DNA of 47,125 bases from DTU015 sp964641455 (GCA_964641455.1 CAZXLH010000017.1:1-47125), one strand, 5' to 3'; counted from the first letter of the stretch, positions 1 through 8,480 are shown. The notes: a model not told the origin generated them from the sequence alone. Numbers and translations: made by a program.

Positions 1-633
1 GGCCTGATTAGGGTTTTGACTACAGATGATGTACACATGCTCAATATGCACGGAGCAATGATAGAGGCTTTATTTCCTAACTTGAAGGTCACATCTCGCT
101 GTATACCGGATCATCCTAATGGTGTACATGATGATGAGACTGAAGCAAGTTCTGAGCCCTTAGTAGTTCAACTTGCCCAGGAGTTTGAAGCAGAAGGTTG
201 CTCAGCAATTGTTATTAGCTGCGCAGGTGATCCTGGGCTGGATATGGCCAGAGACAATGTAAGTTTGCCTGTGATTGGAGCCGGTGAAGCAACGGCGCTG
301 GTGGCGAGGGCGTTTGGGCAAAAGGTGGGAGTGCTTGGTATCGGAGAGGATATTCCCGTAAAAATGAAGCAAGTGCTTGGAAATCTACTGGTTCACTACA
401 CCACTCCCAAAGGTGTAAGCACTACCAATGATCTTCTTGAATCAGAGAGTCAGACAGCCATACTGGAAGCAGGCCGGGAACTTAAAAAGGCCGGTGCCGG
501 AATAATAGCGCTTGCTTGTACCGGGCTTTCTACCACCCAAAGCGCAGCCCCTCTGAAAAAGGCTACAGGCTTGAGAGTCATAGATCCTGTTTCAGCAGCA
601 GGGCTTCTGGCTTATTATACTGTGATGTTCTGA
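1..633 (+). CDS. Aspartate/glutamate (hydantoin) racemase-family protein, 5' end cut off
   Basis: The reading frame is open from base 1, so the true start lies left of the window; the TTG at base 16 is only the first possible internal start. The visible 211 residues have the two-lobed pattern of the Asp/Glu/hydantoin racemase superfamily. An N-terminal half ends in a cysteine motif (ISCAGDPG, near residue 75) and a C-terminal half carries a second cysteine motif (ACTGLST, near residue 170). In cofactor-independent racemases these two cysteines are the acid/base pair. The enzyme would act in the cytoplasm on an amino acid or hydantoin-like substrate that cannot be told from sequence. The gene lies 98 bases upstream of a DUF1177 gene on the same strand and shares its terminator, so the two probably form an operon. 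An AroM-type assignment is also possible. Confidence 0.72.
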   Translation, partial: GLIRVLTTDDVHMLNMHGAMIEALFPNLKVTSRCIPDHPNGVHDDETEASSEPLVVQLAQEFEAEGCSAIVISCAGDPGLDMARDNVSLPVIGAGEATALVARAFGQKVGVLGIGEDIPVKMKQVLGNLLVHYTTPKGVSTTNDLLESESQTAILEAGRELKKAGAGIIALACTGLSTTQSAAPLKKATGLRVIDPVSAAGLLAYYTVMF

Positions 634-731
634 ACACTTTTTTCAATGAGAGGCCTATTGTCAGAACCGGTTCGGTGGGGCGAGTTCTTGACAGGTTTCT
701 TAATTTTAGTTCTGACAGGGAAGGTGAAATC

Positions 732-1667
732 ATGAGTTTTAGAGCAACTTTACAGGCAGTGGACCTACTTGACCACTCACTTACAAGCGGTAGGCAGGTT
801 ATTGAGTATATGCAATCCTTGGGGTTGGACAGAGTAAGAAGTGTGAAAGTTGACGGAGAAAAGGGATATACAGATTTCGTTCAGATGATTATACCCGGAT
901 CAAATGGGAAGATTGCAGGTGGCGACGCGCCTACCCTTGGAATTATCGGCCGGCTGGGAGGCGTTGGTGCACGTCCTGAAATGATCGGAATTGTTTCTGA
1001 CGGAGACGGAGCTGTGGCGGCAATAGCATGTGCTATCAAATTGGCGGTTATGGCGAAACGGGGCGACACTTTGCCCGGGGACGTAATAATATCTACACAT
1101 GTCTGTCCCGATGCTCCAACAGAACCGCATGATCCTGTACCTTTTATGGGGTCTCCTGTGGATATGGACGCTATGAATAAATACGAAGTCGATGATGCTA
1201 TGGAAGCAATATTGTCTATAGATACCACAAAAGGGAACCGAGTAATAAACCACAAGGGGTTTGCCATATCACCTACAGTTAAGGAAGGTTATATACTTAG
1301 GATAAGCGAAGATCTTCTTGATACTATGAGTATTACCACTGGAAGGCTTCCGGTTGTATTTCCAATTACAACCCAGGATATTACACCTTACGGAAACGAT
1401 GTATATCATCTAAACAGTATTCTTCAACCGTGTACGGTTACCTCAGCGCCGGTAGTTGGCGTTGCCATTACAGCAGAAAGTGCCGTTCCGGGGTGTGCAA
1501 CCGGCGCCAGCCACATAGTTGATATTGAGCAGGCAGTTAGATTTAGCATTGAAGTCGCCAAACAGTTTGGGGCCGGGAAATGCCAATTTTACGATGAAGA
1601 AGAATTCGAGAGGCTAGTCAAGCTATATGGCCCAATGGCTAAGTTGCAAACGCTGGGAGTACAGTAA
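732..1667 (+). CDS. DUF1177 family protein
   Basis: A 311-residue cytoplasmic protein that I recognise as DUF1177. I chose ATG 732 because AGGGAAGG lies just upstream; the longer open frame back to 516 overlaps the preceding gene and looks non-coding. Visible blocks include a glycine-rich stretch (IIGRLGGVGARPEMIG, near residue 80), an acidic motif SDGDGA, a motif STHVCPDAP with histidine, cysteine and aspartate, and EPHDPVPFMGSPVD. The Asp/His-rich blocks could bind metal, as in M20/M42-type hydrolases, but that is inference; no activity is established to my knowledge. It follows the racemase-like gene and precedes a strong terminator. The peptide transporter begins about 550 bases further on behind its own promoter. 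Confidence 0.75.
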   Translation: MSFRATLQAVDLLDHSLTSGRQVIEYMQSLGLDRVRSVKVDGEKGYTDFVQMIIPGSNGKIAGGDAPTLGIIGRLGGVGARPEMIGIVSDGDGAVAAIACAIKLAVMAKRGDTLPGDVIISTHVCPDAPTEPHDPVPFMGSPVDMDAMNKYEVDDAMEAILSIDTTKGNRVINHKGFAISPTVKEGYILRISEDLLDTMSITTGRLPVVFPITTQDITPYGNDVYHLNSILQPCTVTSAPVVGVAITAESAVPGCATGASHIVDIEQAVRFSIEVAKQFGAGKCQFYDEEEFERLVKLYGPMAKLQTLGVQ

Positions 1668-1706
1668 AATATGTAGCCGGTTTAAATGATTGATATTGTA
1701 AGTTTA

Positions 1707-1752
1707 TTCATCCCAATGATTAGTTCCAAACAACATTGGGATGAATTTTTTT
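1707..1752 (+). terminator. Rho-independent terminator of the racemase/DUF1177 operon
   Basis: Two perfectly complementary 12-base arms (TTCATCCCAATG at 1707-1718 and its complement at 1734-1745) enclose a 15-base loop and are followed directly by seven T residues. It lies 40 bases after the DUF1177 stop codon. Confidence 0.93.
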
Positions 1753-2218
1753 ATAGCCACTTTTCCACACAAAAGCGCTAAAGTTTGGCCTCAACCTCTT
1801 AAGATTGCAACCGGCTGTTGACATCAGGCCAAAACAGCAATGGCTGTGATTCTTGTTTGCTTGCTGATGCCACGCGGAGTAACTTTTACTGACATACTGT
1901 GCTCTATTCACTACAATACCCGCTCATGCATGAGTATGCACCAATTCATTAAGTAACAACTTTTGGCACAAAAGCCGGCCCTATTATCAACCTTACCTTG
2001 GAAAGTCAGGAGAAATGCCAATTAGTATCTGGGTTCCAGCAGATCGGCGCATTTGAATCCAAAGGATCGAAAATCAGGTTTCCACAATTTATTTTCACAA
2101 AGGGGGTGACAAAGCATGCAATAAAGTGATAAACTATGCAGCAATCGCTTAGGTGAATATAAAGTTTTGAACAATGATGTTGCTTGTAGAGCGTATGGAA
2201 ATGAAGAGAGGGAAACTT
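1753..2218. other. Intergenic region with long leader and two mini-ORFs
   Basis: Besides the promoter and palindrome, the leader holds a start-stop mini-ORF (ATG CAA TAA, 2116-2124) nine bases after a strong AGGGGG ribosome-binding site, and a six-codon ORF (2136-2156). No structured RNA family was recognised. A 63-codon minus-strand frame here overlaps the terminator and has no ribosome-binding site, so I do not call it. Confidence 0.4.
1889..1917 (+). promoter_or_regulatory. Sigma-70-type promoter for the first peptide-binding protein
   Basis: CTGACA (1889-1894) and TACAAT (1912-1917) are separated by exactly 17 bases, one mismatch each from consensus. The predicted start near 1924 coincides with the 12-base perfect palindrome CTCATGCATGAG (1923-1934), which could be an operator. 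The transcript would have a leader of about 295 bases before the coding start at 2219. Confidence 0.55.
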
Positions 2219-3844
2219 ATGTGCAAAAAGACAAAGCAGTTTAGCGTATTAATCGCATGCTTGCTGGTTGTGGCCTTGTTTTTAGGTGGCTGTGGCCCCG
2301 AAGGCGAAATGGGCAATGGAGATGATGGTTTAGGTAATGATAACACGATTATTTACGGTATCACCGGAGACCCTGTAATATTTAATCCAATTCTGTCCAC
2401 CGGCGGGCCTGCGGGAATTATTATTGAGCGAGTTTACAACGGCCTGCTCAAACCTAACGAAAATCTTGAAATGGTCGGAGACCTGGCTGAATCATGGAGT
2501 TTTTCTGATGATGGCTTGGTGTGGACCTTCAAACTCAAGGAAGGGGTCACGTTTCATGATGGGACGCCTTTTACTTCTGCAGACGTGAAATATACGTATG
2601 ATGCAATCAAACACCCCGATTACCAAGGTGTTAGGGCTACTGATTTTAAACATATTGAGAAAGTGGAAGCTCCTGATGATTACACTGTAGTTATTACGTT
2701 AAATATGCCCTTTGCTCCGTTACTGACAAAGCTGTCTATGGGTATTCTTCCTAAACATATTTTTGAGACCACGTCAATTGCTGACATGAAGCAAAATCCG
2801 GCTAATATGGAGCCTATAGGAACAGGGCCGTATAAGTACAAGGAATGGGAACAAGGACAGCATATTATTCTTGAAGCCAATGATGATTATTTTGGGGAAG
2901 GTCCTTATATAGATCAAGTAATAGTGAAATTCTACCAAGATGAACAAATCATGCTTGCTGCCCTTGAAAAAGGTGACATAGACTACATGGAATCGATTCC
3001 TATAGATCATGTGGACCGGATCAAGGAGCAGTATTCTGATCGTTACGATATCAGGGAAGTGCCGTATAACGGGTACCGGTACATTGGGCTTAAACAGACT
3101 CACCCGATTTTGAAAGACATTAGGGTGAGAAAGGCTCTTATGTACGGGCTAAACAGAAACCAAATCGTAGAGGAACTTTTTCATGGGTATGGAACTGTTT
3201 TGAACTCTAATATTCCTCCGGTCTCTTGGGCGTATGCTGAAGGTGAACTTGAAGAATATGAATATAATCCTGAAAAGGCCAAGGAACTGCTTGAAGAAGC
3301 AGGGTGGAAAGAAGGCGCCGACGGTATTCGTGAGAAAGACGGAGAGAAGCTTACCTTCACGGTTCTTCTCAGATCCGGAAATAAGGAAGAGGAAGCTGTA
3401 AGCCTTCTTGTGCAGGAAGATTGGAGAACAATCGGAGTGGAAATGGTTCCGGAGTTTATTGAATACTCAGTCCTCCTGGAACAGTACCTTGATGTTGCCC
3501 AGTTCGAAGCGTACTCACTTGGGTGGACGCTTAGCCTTGATCCTGATTTCTATATCTTTTTCCATTCAGATTGCGCTTTGGATGAGCAGGGACAACTGGT
3601 TGGATTTAATGATGTTGAGTTCAATAACGAAGAACTGGACAGGTTGCTTGAAGAAGGGCGTACAGAAATGGACCAGCAAAAAAGGAAGCAAATCTATTGG
3701 GATGCACAGAAGATAATCAACAAGGAATTGCCTTATGTATTTCTATACTCAAAAGATAACGTATCTGCTATGAACAAGAAGGTTCAGGGGGTTGTGTGGT
3801 CTACTTTGGGCCCAATGTTTCCAGAAAAGTGGTACATCGAGTAA
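2219..3844 (+). CDS. Peptide ABC transporter substrate-binding lipoprotein (first paralogue)
   Basis: A 541-residue family 5 (DppA/OppA-like) solute-binding protein that captures peptides outside the membrane for the DppBCDF translocator. I chose ATG 2219 over the in-frame ATG at 2174 because GAGAGGG sits six bases upstream and a textbook lipoprotein signal follows: charged MCKKTK, a hydrophobic run, then lipobox LGGC with the lipidated cysteine at residue 25. The mature part has the family blocks: DLAESWSFSDDGLVWTFKL near 98, the FHDGTPFTSADVKYTYDA block near 120, and the IGTGPYK motif near 200. It is closely similar along its whole length to the second binding protein at 4789-6408, which suggests a tandem duplication. 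A region of 944 bases without clear genes separates the two. Ligand specificity cannot be read from the sequence. Confidence 0.93.
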   Translation: MCKKTKQFSVLIACLLVVALFLGGCGPEGEMGNGDDGLGNDNTIIYGITGDPVIFNPILSTGGPAGIIIERVYNGLLKPNENLEMVGDLAESWSFSDDGLVWTFKLKEGVTFHDGTPFTSADVKYTYDAIKHPDYQGVRATDFKHIEKVEAPDDYTVVITLNMPFAPLLTKLSMGILPKHIFETTSIADMKQNPANMEPIGTGPYKYKEWEQGQHIILEANDDYFGEGPYIDQVIVKFYQDEQIMLAALEKGDIDYMESIPIDHVDRIKEQYSDRYDIREVPYNGYRYIGLKQTHPILKDIRVRKALMYGLNRNQIVEELFHGYGTVLNSNIPPVSWAYAEGELEEYEYNPEKAKELLEEAGWKEGADGIREKDGEKLTFTVLLRSGNKEEEAVSLLVQEDWRTIGVEMVPEFIEYSVLLEQYLDVAQFEAYSLGWTLSLDPDFYIFFHSDCALDEQGQLVGFNDVEFNNEELDRLLEEGRTEMDQQKRKQIYWDAQKIINKELPYVFLYSKDNVSAMNKKVQGVVWSTLGPMFPEKWYIE

Positions 3845-4017
3845 CTGATTATGGGATAGGCGTGGTTTGCAGCGGTAGTTGTGAAGTGGCAAAAGTACAA
3901 GCAGGCAAGCATTTAAGTGTTTTGAATTATCCGGAAGTGGTTCGTGCTGTACCTGTTCCAAATGGTGGCTCGCCATTTTTCGGGTTGTGCAGCGAGCGGC
4001 AGAGGGCGGCGGTTTTG

Positions 4018-4039
4018 GTGGGGGTATGCGCACCCCCAC
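4018..4039 (+). repeat. GC-rich hairpin after the first binding-protein gene
   Basis: GTGGGGGT and ACCCCCAC form a perfect 8-base-pair stem around the loop ATGCGC. No T-run follows, so it is not a canonical terminator; it might stabilise the 3' end of the upstream message. A small second hairpin (AACCT-GG-AGGTT) follows at about 4042-4053. Confidence 0.45.
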
Positions 4040-4142
4040 TACAACCTGGAGGTTCCAAATTGCTACTTTAATGCACATATTAATAAACCTACCATAGAAC
4101 CCATAATCATTTTATACATTCTCGTATGATAGGGAGGATTAA

Positions 4143-4308
4143 GCACCCGGTGCATCGAATATAAGAAACGCTACGATTGCATTGAATTTCGACGATGTGC
4201 CCATGTATTTAACTCAAAATGCATACGGAAACCAAAACAGCGTAGATATGATCAAAGTGGGCTACAAGGGAAATCAGGCAGCGTAGAGAGTGAGAGGCGG
4301 AAACCAAA
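4143..4308 (+). pseudogene. Possible decayed fragment with Gly-Asn-Gln repeats (curlin-like?)
   Basis: A 47-codon open frame (4143-4286) reads through TQNAYGNQNS and VGYKGNQAA. After one stop codon the same frame continues with RGGNQST. The three Gly-Asn-Gln units are in phase, and the 11-base word CGGAAACCAAA recurs exactly 72 bases (24 codons) apart at 4226 and 4298. Such Q-x-x-x-G-N spacing is reminiscent of curlin repeats, but the match is loose. There is no start codon beside the AGGGAGG at 4131, and stops interrupt both ends. It may be a remnant of a lost repeat protein, or chance. Confidence 0.2.
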
Positions 4309-4788
4309 GTACCAGGAATTCATGAATCAGTAAATGCAGCCGCCGGATTCGTTTGTATCTGCCCGCCGTACAGGCAAGAATCTGGCCCATACTACCAAAC
4401 AACCTTCAAATCATATCAGATGTATCAGCCGTAATATTTGTGGAATTATTTAAAACCCCTGAACACTATCTTTGTAAATGAGTGCAGGAAGAGTAGTTTT
4501 TACTTACTTAGAAAGTGCGTAGAAGGGAAGATGGCAAGAAAACTAATTGTTCGGTATGGATTTTAGGATTGAGTACGTTGAGTACAGGTGTAGAGAAGGT
4601 AGCGCTGTACACGATCTGATTTGCCGGCGGGACAGTCGTTTGACAGCGTATTAGGTGTCAAGTTACAGAGTACCGGTTTTTCGGCAACCTATTTATTTGG
4701 ATGTAGGTTCAGTGGAAAGTGGCACGCTGAATCTAGAGATTGGCCCCAATAGCAAAAAAAGAAAGGAAAGAGGGGAAGGATAGACACA

Positions 4789-6408
4789 ATGTGGAAAAAA
4801 GCTGGAGCTGTTTTGTCACTGGTACTGGTATTTGCCATGGTACTGACGGGTTGTGGCCCGACGGATGATCCAGGTGTCGGTGATGATGGCCCTACTGTCG
4901 GTGGGTCCATTACTTATGGAATGACTGGCGATCCTGTAATCTTTAACCCGATTCTAAGTACCGATACTCCTTCAGGATTCATTAACGAAAGGGTTTACAG
5001 CGGGTTAGTTAGATCAAACGAAAACCTTGAGATGATTGGAGATTTGGCTGAGTCGTGGGAGTTCTCTGACGATGGCCTGGTTTGGACCTTTAAACTCAGG
5101 GAGGACGTAAAGTTCCATGACGGAGAGCCGCTTACGTCTGCAGACGTTAAGTATACCTACGATGCCATTAAACATCCTGATTATACCGGAGTAAGAGCGA
5201 CAAACTTCAAATCTGTTGAAAAGATTGAAGCGCCTGATGATTACACTGTGGTTTTTCATCTCAACGAACCGTTTGCTCCCTTGCTTACCTATCTTTCGTA
5301 TGGGATTCTTCCAAAACATATTTTTGAGCAGACTTCCATTAAGGATATGAAGACAAATGAAGCTTGTATGGAGCCTATAGGAACCGGCCCCTACAAATAT
5401 GCAGAATGGCAAAAGGGCCAGCACATTATCCTCGAAGCTAATGAAGATTACTATGGAGAAGGCCCCTTCATAGAGCAGGTGATAGTCAAATTTTACCAGG
5501 ATGAACAGGTTATGCTTGCTGCCCTTGAAAAAGGTGACATTGACTACATGGGTTCCATCCCGGTAGATGATATTGACAGGGTGAAAGAAGAATATGGTGA
5601 CCGATTGGAATTTGTGGAAGTACCCGCTAATGGCTACACCTATATGGGTTTGAAACAGACTCATCCAATCTTGAGCGACATTAAGGTAAGGAAAGCCCTT
5701 ATGTACGGGTTGAACAGGCAGGGTATCGTCGATGATCTCCTGCAGGGTTATGGTACTTTGATGAACGCCAACATAGCTCCGGTTTCTTGGGCATATGCTG
5801 AAGGTGAACTTGAAGAGTACGCATATAATCCTGATAAAGCCAAGGACCTTCTTGAAGAAGCCGGATGGGTAGAAGGTGCAGATGGGATCAGGGAGAAAGA
5901 CGGAGAAAAGCTTAGCTTCAGTGTTCTTACCAGCTCTGGAAGCAAAGTAAACGAATCGGTTTTGATGATTGCTCAGGAAGACTGGCAGAAGATTGGTGTG
6001 GAAATTGAACCTGAGTTTATTGAATGGTCAGTGCTGTGTGAACAATATCTTGACGTGGCTGAGTTCGAAGCATACGTACTTGCCTGGAGCCTGGGGCTCG
6101 ATCCTGACTTTTATATCTTCTTCCACTCCGATGCCGCAGTAGATGAGAAAGGCCAGCTCGTTGGATTTAACGACGTTGAATACAAGAATGAAAGAGTAGA
6201 CGAGTTGCTTGAGGAAGGCCGCAAAGAGATGGATCCGGATAAGAGGAAAGAGATTTACTGGGAAGCACAGAAAATAATTAACGATGAACTGCCATACGTA
6301 TTCTTGTTCTCGAGAAACTATGTATCTGCCATGGACAAGAAGGTCAAGGGTGTTGTGTGGTCTACTTTAGGCCCCATGTTCCCCGAAAAGTGGTACATCG
6401 AGGAGTAG
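4789..6408 (+). CDS. Peptide ABC transporter substrate-binding lipoprotein (second paralogue)
   Basis: A 539-residue family 5 peptide-binding lipoprotein. The start is supported by GAGGGGAAGG about ten bases upstream and a signal peptide (MWKKAG, hydrophobic core) ending in lipobox LTGC with the lipidated cysteine at residue 22. An acidic, glycine-rich linker (residues 24-40) follows, then the binding domain with the same blocks as the first paralogue, such as the FHDGEPLTSADVKYTYDA block, IGTGPYKY and the C-terminal GVVWSTLGPMFPEKWYIEE. The two proteins differ mainly in the linker and in scattered surface positions, as expected after duplication with possible ligand divergence. This copy directly precedes the permease gene, with two hairpins in the 168-base gap, and is probably the first gene of the transporter operon proper. 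Confidence 0.94.
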   Translation: MWKKAGAVLSLVLVFAMVLTGCGPTDDPGVGDDGPTVGGSITYGMTGDPVIFNPILSTDTPSGFINERVYSGLVRSNENLEMIGDLAESWEFSDDGLVWTFKLREDVKFHDGEPLTSADVKYTYDAIKHPDYTGVRATNFKSVEKIEAPDDYTVVFHLNEPFAPLLTYLSYGILPKHIFEQTSIKDMKTNEACMEPIGTGPYKYAEWQKGQHIILEANEDYYGEGPFIEQVIVKFYQDEQVMLAALEKGDIDYMGSIPVDDIDRVKEEYGDRLEFVEVPANGYTYMGLKQTHPILSDIKVRKALMYGLNRQGIVDDLLQGYGTLMNANIAPVSWAYAEGELEEYAYNPDKAKDLLEEAGWVEGADGIREKDGEKLSFSVLTSSGSKVNESVLMIAQEDWQKIGVEIEPEFIEWSVLCEQYLDVAEFEAYVLAWSLGLDPDFYIFFHSDAAVDEKGQLVGFNDVEYKNERVDELLEEGRKEMDPDKRKEIYWEAQKIINDELPYVFLFSRNYVSAMDKKVKGVVWSTLGPMFPEKWYIEE

Positions 6409-6422
6409 TCAGCTGTTCTTAG

Positions 6423-6448
6423 GGTATTGTGATACTCTATACAATACC
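6423..6448 (+). repeat. Intercistronic hairpin 1 (binding protein to permease)
   Basis: GGTATTGT (6423-6430) and ACAATACC (6441-6448) are perfectly complementary around a 10-base loop, 14 bases after the stop codon. No T-run follows, so it is more likely an mRNA-stability or attenuating element than a full terminator. Confidence 0.5.
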
Positions 6449-6512
6449 TGGCAAAATCTGAATACAATTACGATTGGGAAAGAAAATCGTAAGGTGTATT
6501 ATTCTAAGTGAA

Positions 6513-6558
6513 GCAGGAGTTTGGGTGGGGATATTTAAATATTCCCATCCAAACCTGC
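6513..6558 (+). promoter_or_regulatory. Long intercistronic stem-loop just upstream of dppB
   Basis: The arms starting GCAG (6513) and GTTTGGGTGGGG (6519-6530) pair with the complement ending CCATCCAAACCTGC (6545-6558), with two G-U pairs and a two-base bulge. The centre is the palindrome ATATTTAAATAT. The stem ends shortly before the GAGGGAGAGG ribosome-binding site of dppB. In transporter operons such stem-loops let the binding protein be made in excess over the membrane parts; that role is inferred here. Confidence 0.65.
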
Positions 6559-6576
6559 AAGAGGGAGAGGTAGCAA

Positions 6577-7545
6577 GTGCTCAACTATGTTACTCGCAGG
6601 TTACTGCAAATGATTCCGCTATTAATTGGAATATCGATAATCAATTTCTTCATCATGCACCTTGCTCCAGGTGACCCAGTTCTTCTTCTAACAGAGCGAA
6701 ATGCAACTAATGAAGAGAAGGCAAGGGTTAGGGCTCTATATGGTTTGGATCAACCACTCCATATACAATACATCAAGTGGTTGCAACGGGTACTCAAGGG
6801 AGATTTTGGCCGGTCGTTCGTTGATGGGAGGCCTGTCTTAGATCATATAATGGACAGGCTGCCATATACTTTGTACCTAAACTTTGTGGTTATGATAATA
6901 ATCTATGCGTTGGCCATACCCATAGGCATTACGTCAGCTTTAAAACAATATTCGTTGTATGATCACTTGGTAACATTTTTCGCATTCTTTGCCCAAGCTT
7001 TGCCAAGTTTCTGGTTTGCCCTTCTTCTGATATATGCTGTTGGCATAAAATCCGACTGGTTGCCCATTTCAGGTGTGGCAACTATAGGTGTCAGTTTGAA
7101 GAGGTATGGGCTATGGGCAGTTATCGCTGATAGGGCAAAGTACCTGATTTTACCGGTGACTGTTATTGCCTTGGGAAGTATGGCTGGGATTACAAGGTAC
7201 ATGAGATCGAGCATGTTGGAGGTTACCAGGCAGGACTATGTCCGTACGGCCAGGGCAAAAGGCTTACCTGAGAATGTGGTTATTCGTAAACATGCTCTTA
7301 GGAACGCGCTTTTGCCTATAGTTACCCTTGTAGGGTTTGAACTTCCGATTTTATTCAGCGGTTCTGCAATAATCGAGACGATTTTTTCTTGGCCTGGTTT
7401 GGGCTTGCTTTCAATAAGAGCAGTGTTTCAAAGAGACTATCAGATAGTTATGGCGCTTAACATGATTGGGGCTTTTCTTATGGTCTTGGGTAATTTTGTT
7501 GCGGACATTCTTTATGTGCTCGTTGATCCAAGAATCAAGTACTAG
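6577..7545 (+). CDS. dppB: Dipeptide/oligopeptide ABC transporter permease (DppB-like)
   Basis: A 322-residue inner-membrane permease of the DppB/OppB family. GTG 6577 is preceded by GAGGGAGAGG and opens with LNYVTRRLLQMIPLLIGIS, the usual family N terminus (first membrane helix). The periplasmic segment has HLAPGDPV and RALYGLDQPLHIQY, both typical. About six membrane helices are visible. The EAA loop that contacts the ATPases is seen as DYVRTARAKGLPENVVIRKH (near residues 217-236), and the C terminus ends in the family motif LVDPRIKY. It pairs with the DppC-like permease 19 bases downstream to form the translocation pore. Confidence 0.95.
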   Translation: MLNYVTRRLLQMIPLLIGISIINFFIMHLAPGDPVLLLTERNATNEEKARVRALYGLDQPLHIQYIKWLQRVLKGDFGRSFVDGRPVLDHIMDRLPYTLYLNFVVMIIIYALAIPIGITSALKQYSLYDHLVTFFAFFAQALPSFWFALLLIYAVGIKSDWLPISGVATIGVSLKRYGLWAVIADRAKYLILPVTVIALGSMAGITRYMRSSMLEVTRQDYVRTARAKGLPENVVIRKHALRNALLPIVTLVGFELPILFSGSAIIETIFSWPGLGLLSIRAVFQRDYQIVMALNMIGAFLMVLGNFVADILYVLVDPRIKY

Positions 7546-7564
7546 TAGAAGCTGGTGATGATCT

Positions 7565-8479
7565 ATGGCAGTAGAGAGTAAACTACCCCCTGAAAAGTTG
7601 GATGACACATATGGGGGAGAAGCACTAACATTAGAACCTGAAAGCTATGCAAGTATGGTCTGGCGGCGCTTTAAGCGCCATAAACTGGCGATGGCCGGAC
7701 TGTATTTTTTGATTTTTATGTACCTTGTCGCTATTTTTGCACCTGTGATTGCGACCCAAGCTTACAGAGAGGTTGACCCACCCAATAGGTTGAAAGGGAT
7801 ATCTAAGGAGCATTGGATGGGTACTGACCACTTAGGAAGGGATATTTTCAGCCGGGTTATATGGGGCAGCAGGATAAGTTTATCTGTAGGATTTGTAGCA
7901 GCGGGGGTAGCCGTGCTTCTAGGCACAGTGGTTGGTGCTATAGCAGGGTATTTTGGTGGGACAATCGATAACATTCTAATGCGGTTTACTGAAATGGTAA
8001 TGTCATTTCCTACGTTCTTCTTATTGATAACCATAATCTTTATTGTTGAAAGAAGTATTTTCAACATAATGTTGGTTATAGGAATTACCTCGTGGCCGGG
8101 GCTTGCAAGGATGGTAAGGGCCGAATTTTTGTCGTTACGTGAGCAAGAGTTTGTACTTGCTGCAAAGGCTCTTGGTGCAAGCAATAGCAGGATAATCTTC
8201 AGGCATATTCTCCCAAACGCTATGGCGCCTATTATTGTTTCAGCTACCTTAAGGATAGGTGGAGCCATACTCTCCGAATCAGGCCTGAGCTTTCTGGGAC
8301 TCGGTGTTCCTGAGCCGTTTCCCAGTTGGGGCAGCATTCTAAATACAGGCCGTACTTATTTGCGGCAGGCTCCGTGGATAACTCTTTTCCCCGGGATATT
8401 CATATTCTTGACAGTGCTTGCCTTTAACTACGTGGGCGACGGTTTGCGAGATGCGCTGGATCCGAGGCTTAAGGATTAA
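7565..8479 (+). CDS. dppC: Dipeptide/oligopeptide ABC transporter permease (DppC-like)
   Basis: A 304-residue inner-membrane permease of the DppC/OppC family. The N-terminal cytoplasmic tail ends in SMVWRRFKRHKLAMAGL, leading into the first helix (OppC N-terminal domain). The family signature HWMGTDHLGRDIFSRVIWGS lies near residues 82-101. The EAA loop is EQEFVLAAKALGASNSRIIF and the protein ends GDGLRDALDPRLKD, as in typical members. The start at 7565 follows a weak GGTGATGAT site 19 bases after dppB. The next gene begins one base after the stop, so translation is probably coupled to it. Confidence 0.95.
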   Translation: MAVESKLPPEKLDDTYGGEALTLEPESYASMVWRRFKRHKLAMAGLYFLIFMYLVAIFAPVIATQAYREVDPPNRLKGISKEHWMGTDHLGRDIFSRVIWGSRISLSVGFVAAGVAVLLGTVVGAIAGYFGGTIDNILMRFTEMVMSFPTFFLLITIIFIVERSIFNIMLVIGITSWPGLARMVRAEFLSLREQEFVLAAKALGASNSRIIFRHILPNAMAPIIVSATLRIGGAILSESGLSFLGLGVPEPFPSWGSILNTGRTYLRQAPWITLFPGIFIFLTVLAFNYVGDGLRDALDPRLKD

Positions 8480-8480
8480 G

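Larger units (their letters stand above)
3845..4788. other. Long intergenic region between the two binding-protein genes
   Basis: There is no convincing gene in these 944 bases. They contain a GC-rich stretch ending in a hairpin (4018-4039), a possible coding remnant with Gly-Asn-Gln repeats (4143-4308), and an inverted pair TTGACA/TGTCAA (near 4638-4659) 130 bases before the next start. Short open frames at 3796-4129 have no ribosome-binding site and no recognisable protein pattern. A region this long and gene-poor between duplicated genes looks like decayed sequence. Confidence 0.5.

Noticed and set aside
3796..4129. Plus-strand frames after the first binding-protein gene
   Set aside because: They start inside the preceding gene or lack ribosome-binding sites, and the translations look random.
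4620..4665. Promoter TTGACA-17-TTACAG for the second binding-protein gene
   Set aside because: The -10 box fits poorly and the match is mainly due to the inverted TTGACA/TGTCAA pair; I noted the repeat only.
5014..5664. 216-codon minus-strand frame inside the second binding-protein gene
   Set aside because: It is fully antisense to a well-supported lipoprotein gene, with no ribosome-binding site or family pattern.
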